From positions 1 to 64,000 of the forward strand of contig CANFJX010000006.1 in assembly GCA_947447665.1 (NCBI GenBank): a stretch of DNA of 64,000 nt, given 5' to 3'. Numbering within the stretch: position 1 is the stretch's first letter; every line of letters begins with the position of its first letter. The notes under the pieces were generated by a model. It did not search any database, was not told the origin of the DNA, and was given only the letters and a program-made list of their open reading frames with translations. The translations under genes were made by a program, and so were the position numbers. This DNA is from Bacteriovoracaceae bacterium (GTDB lineage Bacteria; Bdellovibrionota; UBA1018). Positions 51,891 to 60,919 of this stretch are shown here, one piece after another.

Positions 51891-53630
51891 CTAGACGTTA
51901 TCCCAAATGAATTTTTCTTTATCTAAAGCATGATTTGCCAAGGACTTAATCAGCTCATCATCATTGTCATCGATCTTACCGAAATTGGATTTAGTTCTCC
52001 TTCGTACCTGACCTGCAAATACTGTGAGAATTTCAATTTCTTTCTCAGCAACGATCTCACCATTCTCATGAATGGATGTACTCACTCGACTTATCACACA
52101 AGACAAAGCAAAGAGGTCGATCATGATATCGGCCAAACGCTTAGTTGCAAACTGCTTGCCAATAATATTTTTGCCGTGTTTTCTGAGGATACGATCTGCC
52201 GCTACTGATAAATCTCGAACGCCCTCTTCAAAAATTGCAGTCTGCGCTTTGACTCGAGGATGAGCCTGAGTAAAGGTCTTCTTGGAGCCCCCGACTCCCG
52301 TAACCTGCGAGAGCTTTTTTCGACCATAATCAGAGAGTAACCCAAATCCCTTAATTGGGTCGTTGAAAATCCCCTCAAGCGAGCTTGCGAGCTCCTTGAG
52401 CTGGGCTCCCACATCACTCATGGCAGACAAGGCAATAAAGAGACGGAGAATTTCGTTCGTCCCCTCAAAAATTCGATTGATTCGACAGTCTCTGACAATT
52501 CGCTCGTAGGGGAACTCGCACATGTACCCGTTTCCGCCCGCGATCTGCAGCGCTTCATCGGCAGTCCGCCACAAACTCTCCGTGCCAAAGACTTTGCTAA
52601 TTGCCGCTTCGACTGCATAATCTTCGTAACCTTGATCCACTAGACCGGCAACGAGAGCAACCACAGCCTCAGTGGCGTAACACTCCACCACCATATGCCC
52701 GATTTTTTGCTTAATCAGGCCGTAATCCGCAATTTTTTTACCAAATTGGGAACGCTCCTTGGCTTGCTTCGTCGAAAGTTCAATCAGATGTTTCATCCCG
52801 CCGACGCAGCCCCCACCTAAACCGCTCCGTCCAGCATTGAGAATTTTCATGGCGACCTTAAAACCCTTGCCAACCTCACCCAAAACATTCTCTTTCGGCA
52901 CGCGGACTTGATCCAAGTGAATCGTCGTCGTCGAACTCGCGCGCAGGCCCATCTTGTCCTCGTGGGGACCACAAGACACGCCACCCAAGTCCCGAGTCAC
53001 AATAAACGCTGTCATTTGCCCGTCGGTTCCCTCCGTCTTGGCAAAGACCGTAAAAAAGTCTGCAATCCCACCATTGGTGATCCAAAGTTTTTCCCCGGTG
53101 AGGACCCAGTGATCTCCATCTAATACCGCTTTAGTCTTAATCGAGGCGGCATCGGATCCTGCTCCAGGCTCCGTCAAACAAAAGGCAGCAATCATCTCTC
53201 CCGACGAGAGTTTCGGATAATATTTCGCTTTCTGCTCCGAAGTCCCGAAAAGGAGCAATCCTCGCATCCCAATAGAACTATGGGCTCCTACCGTGAGTGC
53301 CACGGAGCCATCGTATTTTCCTAACTCCTGAAGCATTCTGGAATAACCTGTACTGCTCAGACCGAGTCCACCAAACTCTTCGGGTATAATAAGGCTGAAC
53401 ATCCCCATCTCCCGCATCTCTTGCAAGAACTCGGGGGGCAGTTCGCCGGCGCGATCCCATTTCCTAAAGTCGCCGCCTTTGTCCTTCAGCCAATTTTCGA
53501 GGCTAGAGAAGATTCCGGTGAGCATCTCTTTCTCTGAGTTTTTCATCTTAGGAAAGGGATAAATAATATCCTGTTCAATCTCACCCATACAAAGCGAACG
53601 CATGAAACTCATTGTCTTATTTATTTCCAT
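51891..53630 (-). CDS. Acyl-CoA dehydrogenase with C-terminal extension (VLCAD/ACAD9-like)
   Basis: 579 aa, about 200 longer than medium-chain enzymes. First step of fatty acid beta-oxidation, passing electrons to ETF. N-terminal helical domain, then FAAFCLTEPGAGSDAA-type FAD/substrate motif (MIAAFCLTEPGAGSDAASIK), WITNGGIADFFTVFAKTEG, and the catalytic Glu region IAGGNGYMCEFPYERIVRDC then RIFEGTNEILRLF. The C-terminal 170 residues match the extra helical domain of membrane-associated long-chain types. Ribosome site GAGGAG before ATG. Last gene of a minus-strand group beginning with the HAD-like gene. Confidence 0.94.
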   Translation of the reverse strand: MEINKTMSFMRSLCMGEIEQDIIYPFPKMKNSEKEMLTGIFSSLENWLKDKGGDFRKWDRAGELPPEFLQEMREMGMFSLIIPEEFGGLGLSSTGYSRMLQELGKYDGSVALTVGAHSSIGMRGLLLFGTSEQKAKYYPKLSSGEMIAAFCLTEPGAGSDAASIKTKAVLDGDHWVLTGEKLWITNGGIADFFTVFAKTEGTDGQMTAFIVTRDLGGVSCGPHEDKMGLRASSTTTIHLDQVRVPKENVLGEVGKGFKVAMKILNAGRSGLGGGCVGGMKHLIELSTKQAKERSQFGKKIADYGLIKQKIGHMVVECYATEAVVALVAGLVDQGYEDYAVEAAISKVFGTESLWRTADEALQIAGGNGYMCEFPYERIVRDCRINRIFEGTNEILRLFIALSAMSDVGAQLKELASSLEGIFNDPIKGFGLLSDYGRKKLSQVTGVGGSKKTFTQAHPRVKAQTAIFEEGVRDLSVAADRILRKHGKNIIGKQFATKRLADIMIDLFALSCVISRVSTSIHENGEIVAEKEIEILTVFAGQVRRRTKSNFGKIDDNDDELIKSLANHALDKEKFIWDNV

Positions 53631-53658
53631 AAATGATTCTCCTCGGAAATAAACGATA

Positions 53659-54738
53659 TCAGAATTTTAAAAAGAAACCTATGAGAGCGAGCAAACTCAG
53701 GAAAATTTGAATTTTGAGGCCTTGAGTTCTCATTTGGCACAAATGTACGGACACGGGACCAGAAGCTTGATAAACCCTTAGAACCTGTCGATAAATCAAG
53801 GGCACGCATAAAATCACAAGCTGAAAAACACGGAGCGGAATACCGCCCCAAATCGAACCCAAACCCAGCGAGACGTAGGCCATCGCGTAGAGAACGAGCA
53901 GAAAATACCTAGACCTCTTATAACCGATCCAAATCGCCCAATTTGACGCACCGCTCTGCCTGTCGGCTTCAAAAGTTTGGAGATGCTTAGAATGGAAAGA
54001 AGCCCAAGAGGTCAAGCCGAAGAAAAACCCAAGGACAAAATCACTCAAATCCCATCGATGAAATACGGCCTGAGCCGCACCCACCGTCAACACCGGCCCA
54101 GTGAGTAGAAAAACGATGAAATCGCCGACAGCTCGATACCTCAGTGCCCACGGACCGCTCGAAAACTGGGCGACTCCAAAAACACCGACCAATCCCAAAA
54201 AAACTAAGAACCCAGAGCCCAACTCCAAAAGCGGCAAGCCCAACGCAATGGCAAGCCCCCAAAAGGCCCAACCCCAAACTCTTAGGACGCGCGCACTCAC
54301 CCATCCCCGTTGAAGAACACCACTTCCGCCCACCATTCCCGGACGATCGACTAATCGGAGATGATCTTCCACATCGTTCAATAAATGGACCGCCAACTGT
54401 AAGCAGAGAATCGAAAAAATAACGAGAACTGCGTCACGATGCGAAGGGATCCATCCCCGGCTCCACCCGTCACTCACTAAAACGGCCAAAACGGGCGCTA
54501 GAGCTAGACCTAACCCCATGGGTCGAATCGCCTGAAGAGCAACTCTCCAGGTGTTTGGTTTTTCTAACTGGCTCGTCGGAGTGACCTCAAAGATGACGGA
54601 CTCAAGCCCGATTGGATGGGAGGCCACTTCGCGAGGTAGCACGCTCCAGAGCTGGTTCTCCCACCTGAGCGTACCATCCAATAACGCCGCACGTAATTCG
54701 GCCGAGTTTTGCCTCAAACTCAGAATTTTTTGGCTCAC
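53659..54738 (-). CDS. menA: MenA-like UbiA-superfamily prenyltransferase with N-terminal extension
   Basis: 359 aa. Probably joins a polyprenyl chain to 1,4-dihydroxy-2-naphthoate in menaquinone synthesis. About eight spans. First Asp-rich motif in LLNDVEDHLRLVDRPGMVGG (N-D-x-x-D), followed by SGVLQRGWVS, typical of MenA. The second motif region is HLQTFEADRQSGASNWAIWI, where the usual DxxxDxxxGK is changed. The N-terminal 65 residues (SAELRAALLDGTLRWENQLW) are a soluble extension not normal in MenA. It overlaps the polyprenyl synthase gene by 4 bp, which supports a role in quinone tail transfer. Confidence 0.82.
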   Translation of the reverse strand: MSQKILSLRQNSAELRAALLDGTLRWENQLWSVLPREVASHPIGLESVIFEVTPTSQLEKPNTWRVALQAIRPMGLGLALAPVLAVLVSDGWSRGWIPSHRDAVLVIFSILCLQLAVHLLNDVEDHLRLVDRPGMVGGSGVLQRGWVSARVLRVWGWAFWGLAIALGLPLLELGSGFLVFLGLVGVFGVAQFSSGPWALRYRAVGDFIVFLLTGPVLTVGAAQAVFHRWDLSDFVLGFFFGLTSWASFHSKHLQTFEADRQSGASNWAIWIGYKRSRYFLLVLYAMAYVSLGLGSIWGGIPLRVFQLVILCVPLIYRQVLRVYQASGPVSVHLCQMRTQGLKIQIFLSLLALIGFFLKF

Positions 54739-55694
54739 CGAACTCTCTCTCTAAGATAAACTAAAATCGACCTTAAGGCTTGCACCGACTCAAGACTCGA
54801 GTTCGGGAGCTGAGAGAGTTGGTCGAGGATCTGTCCAGCCACCTCTAGCTTTGCATCCGCTCGAGCACGAACCTTAGCAGCTGCATTCTCTAAATCGGCA
54901 GGTTCCCAGGGCCAAAGAACTGAAGCGGGAACCGCTCCGAGAATTTGTTGAAGCGGCTCTAACAGAGAAGGACGCGCTTCAAGCATTTCAAGCGTAACAA
55001 AGTTAACGAGCCCTTCCCTCACGTCTTGAGCGAACGGCTTTTCGCCCTTCAGATCGTAATCAATAACATCGTCAATCATTTGGAAAGCTATCCCCAGGCA
55101 CTCGCCAAATTGCCGGGCCAAATCCACCCAAGACTGATCTTTCCCCGCAAGTCGGGCCGCAGTTCCGCAGCACCATGACATTAAACTGGCGGTCTTCTTC
55201 TTGGCCACAGTCTCTAGATGAATCCGATTAACTCGACCCACCTTCCGAGCTTCCAATTGAAGCCATTCCCCACTGACCAACTCTTCCACCGTATTCGCTA
55301 AGTCCGCAATAATTTCAATCTCACCCAAGTTCGAGAGCTCTGCCATTACTCGGGCCAAAAGCAGATCTCCAGCGAGGACAGCACGGGCGTTGGAGGAGCG
55401 GGCATTTAAAGTAGGGCGATGTCGTCGGGTTGGACTCTCATCGATCACATCATCGTGAGCCAAGGTGGCCGCATGCACAAACTCCGCGGCACGCGCGTAA
55501 GGCTGAACTCGATCGAGTTCCACCCCAAAGATTTGTCCCATCAGAAAGCACAGAGTCGGCCTGAACTTTTTTCCGCGAAATAGAACCGTCTTACTGAGCA
55601 AAATATCAATCTCGGGAACTGAATAAACATTCAGCCCCAAGTCTAAGCTTTCAATTGCTCGCTTTGTTTCTTTCGGAAGCCAATCCAAAACCAT
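54735..55694 (-). CDS. Trans-polyprenyl diphosphate synthase (quinone side-chain)
   Basis: 319 aa. Lengthens farnesyl or geranyl diphosphate with isopentenyl diphosphate. First Asp-rich motif LAHDDVIDESPTRRHRPTLN, second QMIDDVIDYD, and the GKKFRPTLCFLMGQ substrate site are intact. The residue before DDxxD is small (AATLAHDD), so a long chain (octaprenyl or similar) is expected. It shares a 4-bp overlap with the MenA-like gene and probably makes its prenyl donor. It follows the HAD-like gene by 45 bp. Confidence 0.94.
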   Translation of the reverse strand: MVLDWLPKETKRAIESLDLGLNVYSVPEIDILLSKTVLFRGKKFRPTLCFLMGQIFGVELDRVQPYARAAEFVHAATLAHDDVIDESPTRRHRPTLNARSSNARAVLAGDLLLARVMAELSNLGEIEIIADLANTVEELVSGEWLQLEARKVGRVNRIHLETVAKKKTASLMSWCCGTAARLAGKDQSWVDLARQFGECLGIAFQMIDDVIDYDLKGEKPFAQDVREGLVNFVTLEMLEARPSLLEPLQQILGAVPASVLWPWEPADLENAAAKVRARADAKLEVAGQILDQLSQLPNSSLESVQALRSILVYLRERVR

Positions 55695-55739
55695 TTTGAT
55701 GAACCTTAGCCAGGACCTTTAGCATGAATGGATCGATTC

Positions 55740-56672
55740 TTAAAGCTTTCTCGTTTTTTGTAATACAGGCTCAAAACTCCGAATGCGGTAAAGACCTCGA
55801 CAAACGGACGTGGGACGATCGCTGCAAAGAGTATCCATAAAAACATGCATCGCCTCAGGATAAAGAGCCTGTAATCCTGCCAAGTTATGAGGCTCATTCT
55901 CAAACGACGCAACCAGAACACCTAACCTTCGAAGCCGCTCTGCGGCTGTTTTTTTAAAAACAAGATCACTGACATTCTTAGACGGCTTCATCCACAGCCG
56001 AATCGATGAGTGCCCTGAAGGAAAGCCATCTCGGACCAAATTGGCCTCCGTGCCGAGACGCATGCCGTCTTCATCCCTGCCCGTCAGATAGACGATTTGA
56101 GCCCCATCTTGGTGAAGTCCCCTGACGTATTCGGCGGCACCTAAATAAGGCCGATCCCACCTGAGCCATTCATTTCGAAAAAATCGATCGGACCAAAACT
56201 TTTTAACTGAGTCTAATGCTTGAGCTCCAGAACCCACAGTAGGATCCAGGCCAAGAGAGATCCAGGTATCCCGAACAGAATAACCCACATGTGATTCATC
56301 TAAATGAGAAAGTCGTTCCCGCTCCTCAACGAACCGCTGAGACACAGTGGAATCTAACCACTCTTTCAAGATCTGATGACTCCTGGGCTCGACCTGATAG
56401 AGGGTAGAATCTAAATCCAATAGCACAACTGGTTTTCCAGCCAGGACTACCCGGCTCCTGACTTGATTAAGAACCTCCAACGGGTTGAGCGGATGAAACT
56501 CACACGCCGCCGACCACTCGCCTCTAGCCAGAAGACGAGTCTCTGTGCCGGACCCAGCTCCGGACCCAGCTCCGGTAGTTAAATCAGAGATCCCTGGCAT
56601 TTCAAGCTGATCAAAAGGCGGCTCCATCAACACTTCTGTTGTCAACATTTCTGGTGGAATTGGCTTCTTCAT
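55740..56672 (-). CDS. HAD-superfamily phosphatase-like protein
   Basis: 310 aa from ATG 56672, with GAGGG upstream (the frame is open from 56747). Residues about 75-300 look like a HAD fold: motif I VVLLDLDSTLYQVEPRSH (Asp nucleophile DLDST), motif II YLTGRDEDGMRLGTEANL with Thr-Gly, and a late acidic part (VLVASFENEPHNLAGLQALY). The N-terminal 75 residues include GAGSGAGSGTE, encoded by a 12-bp tandem repeat near 56548-56572. Substrate unknown. First in order before the polyprenyl synthase; a link with quinone or lipid synthesis is only by position. Confidence 0.8.
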   Translation of the reverse strand: MKKPIPPEMLTTEVLMEPPFDQLEMPGISDLTTGAGSGAGSGTETRLLARGEWSAACEFHPLNPLEVLNQVRSRVVLAGKPVVLLDLDSTLYQVEPRSHQILKEWLDSTVSQRFVEERERLSHLDESHVGYSVRDTWISLGLDPTVGSGAQALDSVKKFWSDRFFRNEWLRWDRPYLGAAEYVRGLHQDGAQIVYLTGRDEDGMRLGTEANLVRDGFPSGHSSIRLWMKPSKNVSDLVFKKTAAERLRRLGVLVASFENEPHNLAGLQALYPEAMHVFMDTLCSDRPTSVCRGLYRIRSFEPVLQKTRKL

Positions 56673-56780
56673 TCCCTCAACAGGTAACCGAAGCACCCTA
56701 ACGCGGCAACCGAAAACATTGGGATGAGGCCCAAAGCCCCATCCCAACTGGCAACCAAAGCTGATTTGCTTGGTTCAAAC

Positions 56781-57320
56781 TCAGGCTTTCTGCCCGGCCT
56801 TCTGACCGCTTTTTTGGCCCGCAGAGTTAGCAGCTTTTTGTCCTGCCTTCTGCCCGGCTTTCTGCCCGGCTTTCTGCCCACCCTTCTGACCAGCCGAAGT
56901 CGCACCCTTTTGTCCGTAGGTAGCTACAGCCGGAGCTGCCATACCAGGGGCAATGCCGGGCATCGCACCATAAGGCAAGCCAGGAACGCCATAAGGCATT
57001 CCAAGCAAAGGAGGAGGCAAGGGCAGACCCATCATGGGCAAGCCAATACCTGGCAATGGGGCATAGAAAGGGTTAATGCCAAAACCCAGCCCAGGACCGA
57101 AGCCGCCCAGGCCGAAGGGTCCGAACAGCCCCAGACCGAGAAGAATGTCATCGCCAAACAAATGAGACCGACCTGCTACAGCAGCGCGAGCGCCGCTACG
57201 GATAGCCGAGTCACGGATAGCAGGGCCGTGAACGACCTCGCTCGCAAAACTCATCGAAACGCCTGACACTGCGAAACTCAACACACTGGCCATAAGAACA
57301 AGAGATGGGAAGGACTTCAT
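56781..57320 (-). CDS. Secreted Gly/Pro-rich protein with C-terminal GQK tetrapeptide repeats
   Basis: 179 aa. Signal peptide (SLVLMASVLSFAVSGVSMSF, cleaved after ASA/FAS). The middle (about 60-130) is Gly/Pro/Leu/Met-rich without charges (LLGLGLFGPFGLGGFGPGLG, then LPPPLLGMPYGVPGLPYGAM), like structural or coat proteins. The last 44 residues are tetrapeptides GQK(A/G/S) with ATSA and ANSA spacers. The hydrophobic centre plus basic tail suggests an extracellular matrix, adhesive or nucleic-acid/polysaccharide-binding protein. No family recognised. A long antisense frame here is only a consequence of the repeats. Confidence 0.75.
   Translation of the reverse strand: MKSFPSLVLMASVLSFAVSGVSMSFASEVVHGPAIRDSAIRSGARAAVAGRSHLFGDDILLGLGLFGPFGLGGFGPGLGFGINPFYAPLPGIGLPMMGLPLPPPLLGMPYGVPGLPYGAMPGIAPGMAAPAVATYGQKGATSAGQKGGQKAGQKAGQKAGQKAANSAGQKSGQKAGQKA
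56784..56915 (-). repeat. Eleven 12-bp coding repeats (GQKA-type)
   Basis: Codons for the C-terminal tail of the secreted protein: eleven four-residue units, nine of them GQKx, with ATSA and ANSA units between them. The DNA repeats on the 12-bp scale (GGCCAGAAGGCC/GGGCAGAAAGCC type). Copy number can change by slippage, giving length variants. Confidence 0.93.
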
Positions 57321-57427
57321 GATTATATCCTCGCTAGGCTGGTTTGGTTCGTCGATCAGCTATTGTGCAACCGAGGTGCCAAGCAACTTAAACGCCGAGA
57401 TCCACTCGGACATGACTCGCGTCCCAT

Positions 57428-59218
57428 TCAGCAGGCCTCATCCCAGCTCCGAGAGATTCGCATCGCAGTGTTAATCAAACCGACGTGAGAATAAGTTTGA
57501 GGGAAATTGCCCCAGAGTTCGCCCGTTTCGGGATCCATATCCTCTGATAAAAGCCCGACATGGTTAGCGTGGTGAATGACTGTTGAAAAAAGATCACAAG
57601 CCTCTGACTTTCTCCCAGCACCCCAAAGGGCGTCGGCCATCCAAAATGAGCAGACCGTGAAAGTCGTTCGGGGCGTTCCAAAATCATCAGGGGTTCGATA
57701 TCGGTACACGCCACGCCCGACTCGAAGAATGCGTTCATAAGAATGGATCATGCGCTGAAATCGTTCATCTCGAAATGAGATGAAATTGACAGTAGGCAGG
57801 AGCAGGTTGGCCGCGTCGGGACTATCCCCACCATAACTTTGAGTATAAAATCCTACTGCTTCGTTCCAGCCACCCCGATCAATCTCCATTCTCATTCGAT
57901 CTTTATGTGGACCCCATTCGGCGACCAACTCGTTTCGACCTAACTTGGCAGCGATTCTCAGTCCGCGATCCACAGCAGCCCAATTCATCAGTTTAGAAAA
58001 AATAGAATGCTTTTTTTCGCCCCTGAATTCCCAAATGCCCGCGTCAGGTAGATCAAAACATCGAATAGCCTGCTCGACTAATTGCCTGACATTTTTGAAG
58101 GCCTGCTCCAAGTCAACTCGATCAAGTCGGAGATCAAAGAAAGTAGGGGCAATGGCGAGTACCATTTCACCATAAACATCATGCTGATCCATTTTATACG
58201 CTGCATTTCCAACTCTCACCGGACCAAAGCCTTTGAATCCTCGAAGCTCGAGGAGCTCTCGCTCTAGCAAATCTTTTTTACCATCAATGCCATAGACAGG
58301 CTGTAGAATGCCTGAAGACTCTGAAGCACACAGATTCTGCAGATAGGAAATAAACTGTTCCATCTCCTCAAACTGGCCCAGGCGATTCAACGCGGTCACT
58401 ACAAAGTAGGCATCTCGTAACCAGCAATAGCGATAATCCCAGGTTCGACCCGACTCGGGCCCTTCTGGCAGAGAGGTGGTGGTCGCAGCAATGATGGCAC
58501 CCGTATCCTCATAGATATGAAGCTTTAGCACCAACGCTGAGCGTATCACCTCGCTTTGAAACTCAAATGGTATATTACAATGCTTTACCCAGGATCGCCA
58601 ATAGTCGGCCGTGCGATCCAATTGCTCATCTAACTCAAATCGAAAAGCCCCATCGAAGGGCTCACCAAAAGAAAATACAAAACGCTTAGCCTCCTTAAGC
58701 TGAAAGGGCACTCCGCTGACCACGTAAGAAATCGGAGCGTCAGTAGAGAGATAGAACGATGAATCATGGAATTCAAATTTTACGCTCGAAGAAAGAAGTG
58801 AAACACGAGGAGCTTCTCTGCCATAATCAAATCGAGGATTGCAACGCACCACCACCTGCGGAAATCCTTGGATCGGCCTCACAATTCGAACTATTTGAGT
58901 GGGGCGATGATACTGATCTCCGCGACGGTAACGAGGCGCAAAATCAAGCACTTCGAACTGCGATCCATCCTCCAGGGTGAAGTGCGTAACCAATACATTG
59001 GTATTAGTCATGTAATATTGTCGTGAGCTCCATCGAGCTGCTGGACCAGAGGATCCTGGCCCAATGCTCCAGCACCCTCCTTTCTCTTCGTCTAAAAGAG
59101 AGCCAAATACACTCGGCGAATCCAGACGTGGCATACAACACCAAATCACTTTTGCATTTCGATCTACCAGGGCTGAAATCTGGCAATTGCCAATTAATCC
59201 AAAGTCGAGTTGTGACAT
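57428..59218 (-). CDS. GH15 glycoside hydrolase (glucoamylase/trehalase-like)
   Basis: 596 aa from ATG 59218, with GAGGA eight bases upstream. N-terminal beta-sandwich (IGNCQISALVDRNAKVIWCC, MPRLDSPSVFGSLLD) and the (alpha/alpha)6 catalytic barrel: TSLPEGPESGRTWDYRYCWL then RDAYFVVTAL is the family signature, and DMDPETGELWGNFPQTYSHV holds the second catalytic Glu region. Cytosolic (no signal). It hydrolyses an alpha-glucoside; because it lies divergent from otsA, trehalose or a glucan linked with trehalose metabolism is a fair guess. The family includes mycobacterial GH15 trehalase. Confidence 0.92.
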   Translation of the reverse strand: MSQLDFGLIGNCQISALVDRNAKVIWCCMPRLDSPSVFGSLLDEEKGGCWSIGPGSSGPAARWSSRQYYMTNTNVLVTHFTLEDGSQFEVLDFAPRYRRGDQYHRPTQIVRIVRPIQGFPQVVVRCNPRFDYGREAPRVSLLSSSVKFEFHDSSFYLSTDAPISYVVSGVPFQLKEAKRFVFSFGEPFDGAFRFELDEQLDRTADYWRSWVKHCNIPFEFQSEVIRSALVLKLHIYEDTGAIIAATTTSLPEGPESGRTWDYRYCWLRDAYFVVTALNRLGQFEEMEQFISYLQNLCASESSGILQPVYGIDGKKDLLERELLELRGFKGFGPVRVGNAAYKMDQHDVYGEMVLAIAPTFFDLRLDRVDLEQAFKNVRQLVEQAIRCFDLPDAGIWEFRGEKKHSIFSKLMNWAAVDRGLRIAAKLGRNELVAEWGPHKDRMRMEIDRGGWNEAVGFYTQSYGGDSPDAANLLLPTVNFISFRDERFQRMIHSYERILRVGRGVYRYRTPDDFGTPRTTFTVCSFWMADALWGAGRKSEACDLFSTVIHHANHVGLLSEDMDPETGELWGNFPQTYSHVGLINTAMRISRSWDEAC

Positions 59219-59347
59219 GGTTACATTCCTCAGCAAAGGAGAAGCCACAACCTGAACTTAACAGGGAAAAAGAATCGCACTCCTGAGTCAATCAAAGCTT
59301 AGGCGCAAACTGCCCAGGCACATCGGTTGCAACCAAGATCATTAAGC

Positions 59348-60877
59348 ATGAAACACCTTGATGATTCAACCTTCGCTGAAGAATTGCCATGGCTCCGCTC
59401 TCTTCGGGAAAGCATGCAGGACCACCAACTCATTGTGATCTCCAATCGTGAGCCATATATCCATCAACGACGAGACGAAAAAATCGAAATCATCCGACCC
59501 GCAAGTGGGCTCGTCACGGCGCTCGAACCGATTCTCAGGCAATTCGGAGGGCTCTGGATTGCTCATGCAAGCGGTTCGGCAGATTTAGAAACCGCTGACA
59601 AACAGGGCGAGATCCGCGTGCCACCCTCTCAACCCAGGTATACGCTTCGGAGGGTCGCACTCACCCGAGAGGAGGAGCTCGGCTACTATTATGGTTTTTC
59701 CAATGAGGGGCTATGGCCTCTTTGTCATCTGGCTCATAATCGGCCCATTTTTCGCCTCTCCGACTGGGAGCAGTACCAAGCGGTCAACCAGAGATTTTCA
59801 AATGCCGTCCCACTGGACTCCGATGGGAAAAACTCCCTCATCCTGATTCAAGATTATCATTTTGCTCTTCTCCCCCGACTCCTCAAACAGAGAGTCGCCA
59901 CTGCTTCTCACCGACCCAAGATTGGAATCTTTTGGCATATCCCCTGGCCTAATCCCGAAGCCTTTGGAATCTGCCCCTGGAACCAGGAACTCCTCAAGGG
60001 AATGCTCGGCGCTGATGTGATTGGATTTCACACCCAGTACCACTGTAATAATTTTCTAGAAACCTGTAACCGATATTTGGAAGCTCGAATCGACTGGGAG
60101 AAATTTTCAGTCACGATGGATAACCAAGAGACTTTGATCCGTGCTTTTCCGATTGGAATTGATCCGTCCCCCGTCCGCACACTCAACTTGACCGAGATCA
60201 AGGACCTCAAAACGCGTTACGGAATTCATGCTGAAATAGTAGCCGTAGGTGTGGATCGACTAGACTACACGAAGGGAATAGTCGAGAGAGTCGAAGCGAT
60301 GGAGCGACTCTTAGAGAAATACCCTCAGTATCGACAACGCTTAAGCTTAGTACAAATGGGTGCGCCGAGCCGAACTCATATTCCAGCCTACAGAGCCCTT
60401 GCCGCTCAACTCCGAGAGGCAGTCGAGAGAGTCAATTCCCGATTCGGCGACGACTCGGGGCCTTCGCCTTATCGCCCAGTTATTTTTCTCGGTGAACACC
60501 ATGAGTGGGAGGAGATCCAATACTTCTACCAGATGGGGGATCTCTGCCTTGTCACTTCACTGCACGATGGAATGAATCTCGTCGCCAAGGAGTATGTTTG
60601 GTGTCAGGCTGCCGAGCGGGGGTCATTGATTCTCAGTAAATTTACCGGTGCAAGCCGTGAACTGACTGAAGCTTTGATCGTCAATCCCTACTCGATTGAA
60701 GAACTGGCTGACTCCATGGCTACAGCTATCGAACTCCCGACTGCCGAGCGCACGAGACGAATGCTCGCAATGAAGGAGAAAGTCCGCTCACAAAATGCCT
60801 TTCACTGGGCATCCAGTCAAATTCGGACTCTATTGACAGGGACTGCTGGGATCAGCACAGTTGCCAAAGCGAGCTAA
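59348..60877 (+). CDS. otsA: Trehalose-6-phosphate synthase (GT20)
   Basis: 509 aa from ATG 59348 (TTG 59327 in frame; an ATG also at residue 22). Makes trehalose-6-phosphate from UDP-glucose and glucose-6-phosphate. Motifs: IVISNREPYIHQ, HIPWPNPEAFGICPWNQELL, GADVIGFHTQYHCNNF, VDRLDYTKGIVERVEAMERL, TSLHDGMNLVAKEYV. Substrate-binding residues in these are normal. It is divergent from the GH15 gene (129 bp between starts). No otsB phosphatase follows. Trehalose may serve as a stress solute or storage sugar. Confidence 0.95.
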   Translation: MKHLDDSTFAEELPWLRSLRESMQDHQLIVISNREPYIHQRRDEKIEIIRPASGLVTALEPILRQFGGLWIAHASGSADLETADKQGEIRVPPSQPRYTLRRVALTREEELGYYYGFSNEGLWPLCHLAHNRPIFRLSDWEQYQAVNQRFSNAVPLDSDGKNSLILIQDYHFALLPRLLKQRVATASHRPKIGIFWHIPWPNPEAFGICPWNQELLKGMLGADVIGFHTQYHCNNFLETCNRYLEARIDWEKFSVTMDNQETLIRAFPIGIDPSPVRTLNLTEIKDLKTRYGIHAEIVAVGVDRLDYTKGIVERVEAMERLLEKYPQYRQRLSLVQMGAPSRTHIPAYRALAAQLREAVERVNSRFGDDSGPSPYRPVIFLGEHHEWEEIQYFYQMGDLCLVTSLHDGMNLVAKEYVWCQAAERGSLILSKFTGASRELTEALIVNPYSIEELADSMATAIELPTAERTRRMLAMKEKVRSQNAFHWASSQIRTLLTGTAGISTVAKAS

Positions 60878-60919
60878 AATGATTAAGCTCATTTCACATT
60901 CTCTAGGACGCTAACGATC

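Noticed and set aside
55740-56672. HAD-like gene as otsB for trehalose synthesis
   Set aside because: It belongs to the minus-strand quinone group and is about 2.7 kb from otsA; it does not show the trehalose-phosphatase sequence pattern.
56724-57266. 180-codon plus-strand frame antisense to the GQK-repeat protein
   Set aside because: It is only the mirror of 12-bp repeats and Gly/Pro codons; no ribosome site, and the minus strand has a signal peptide.
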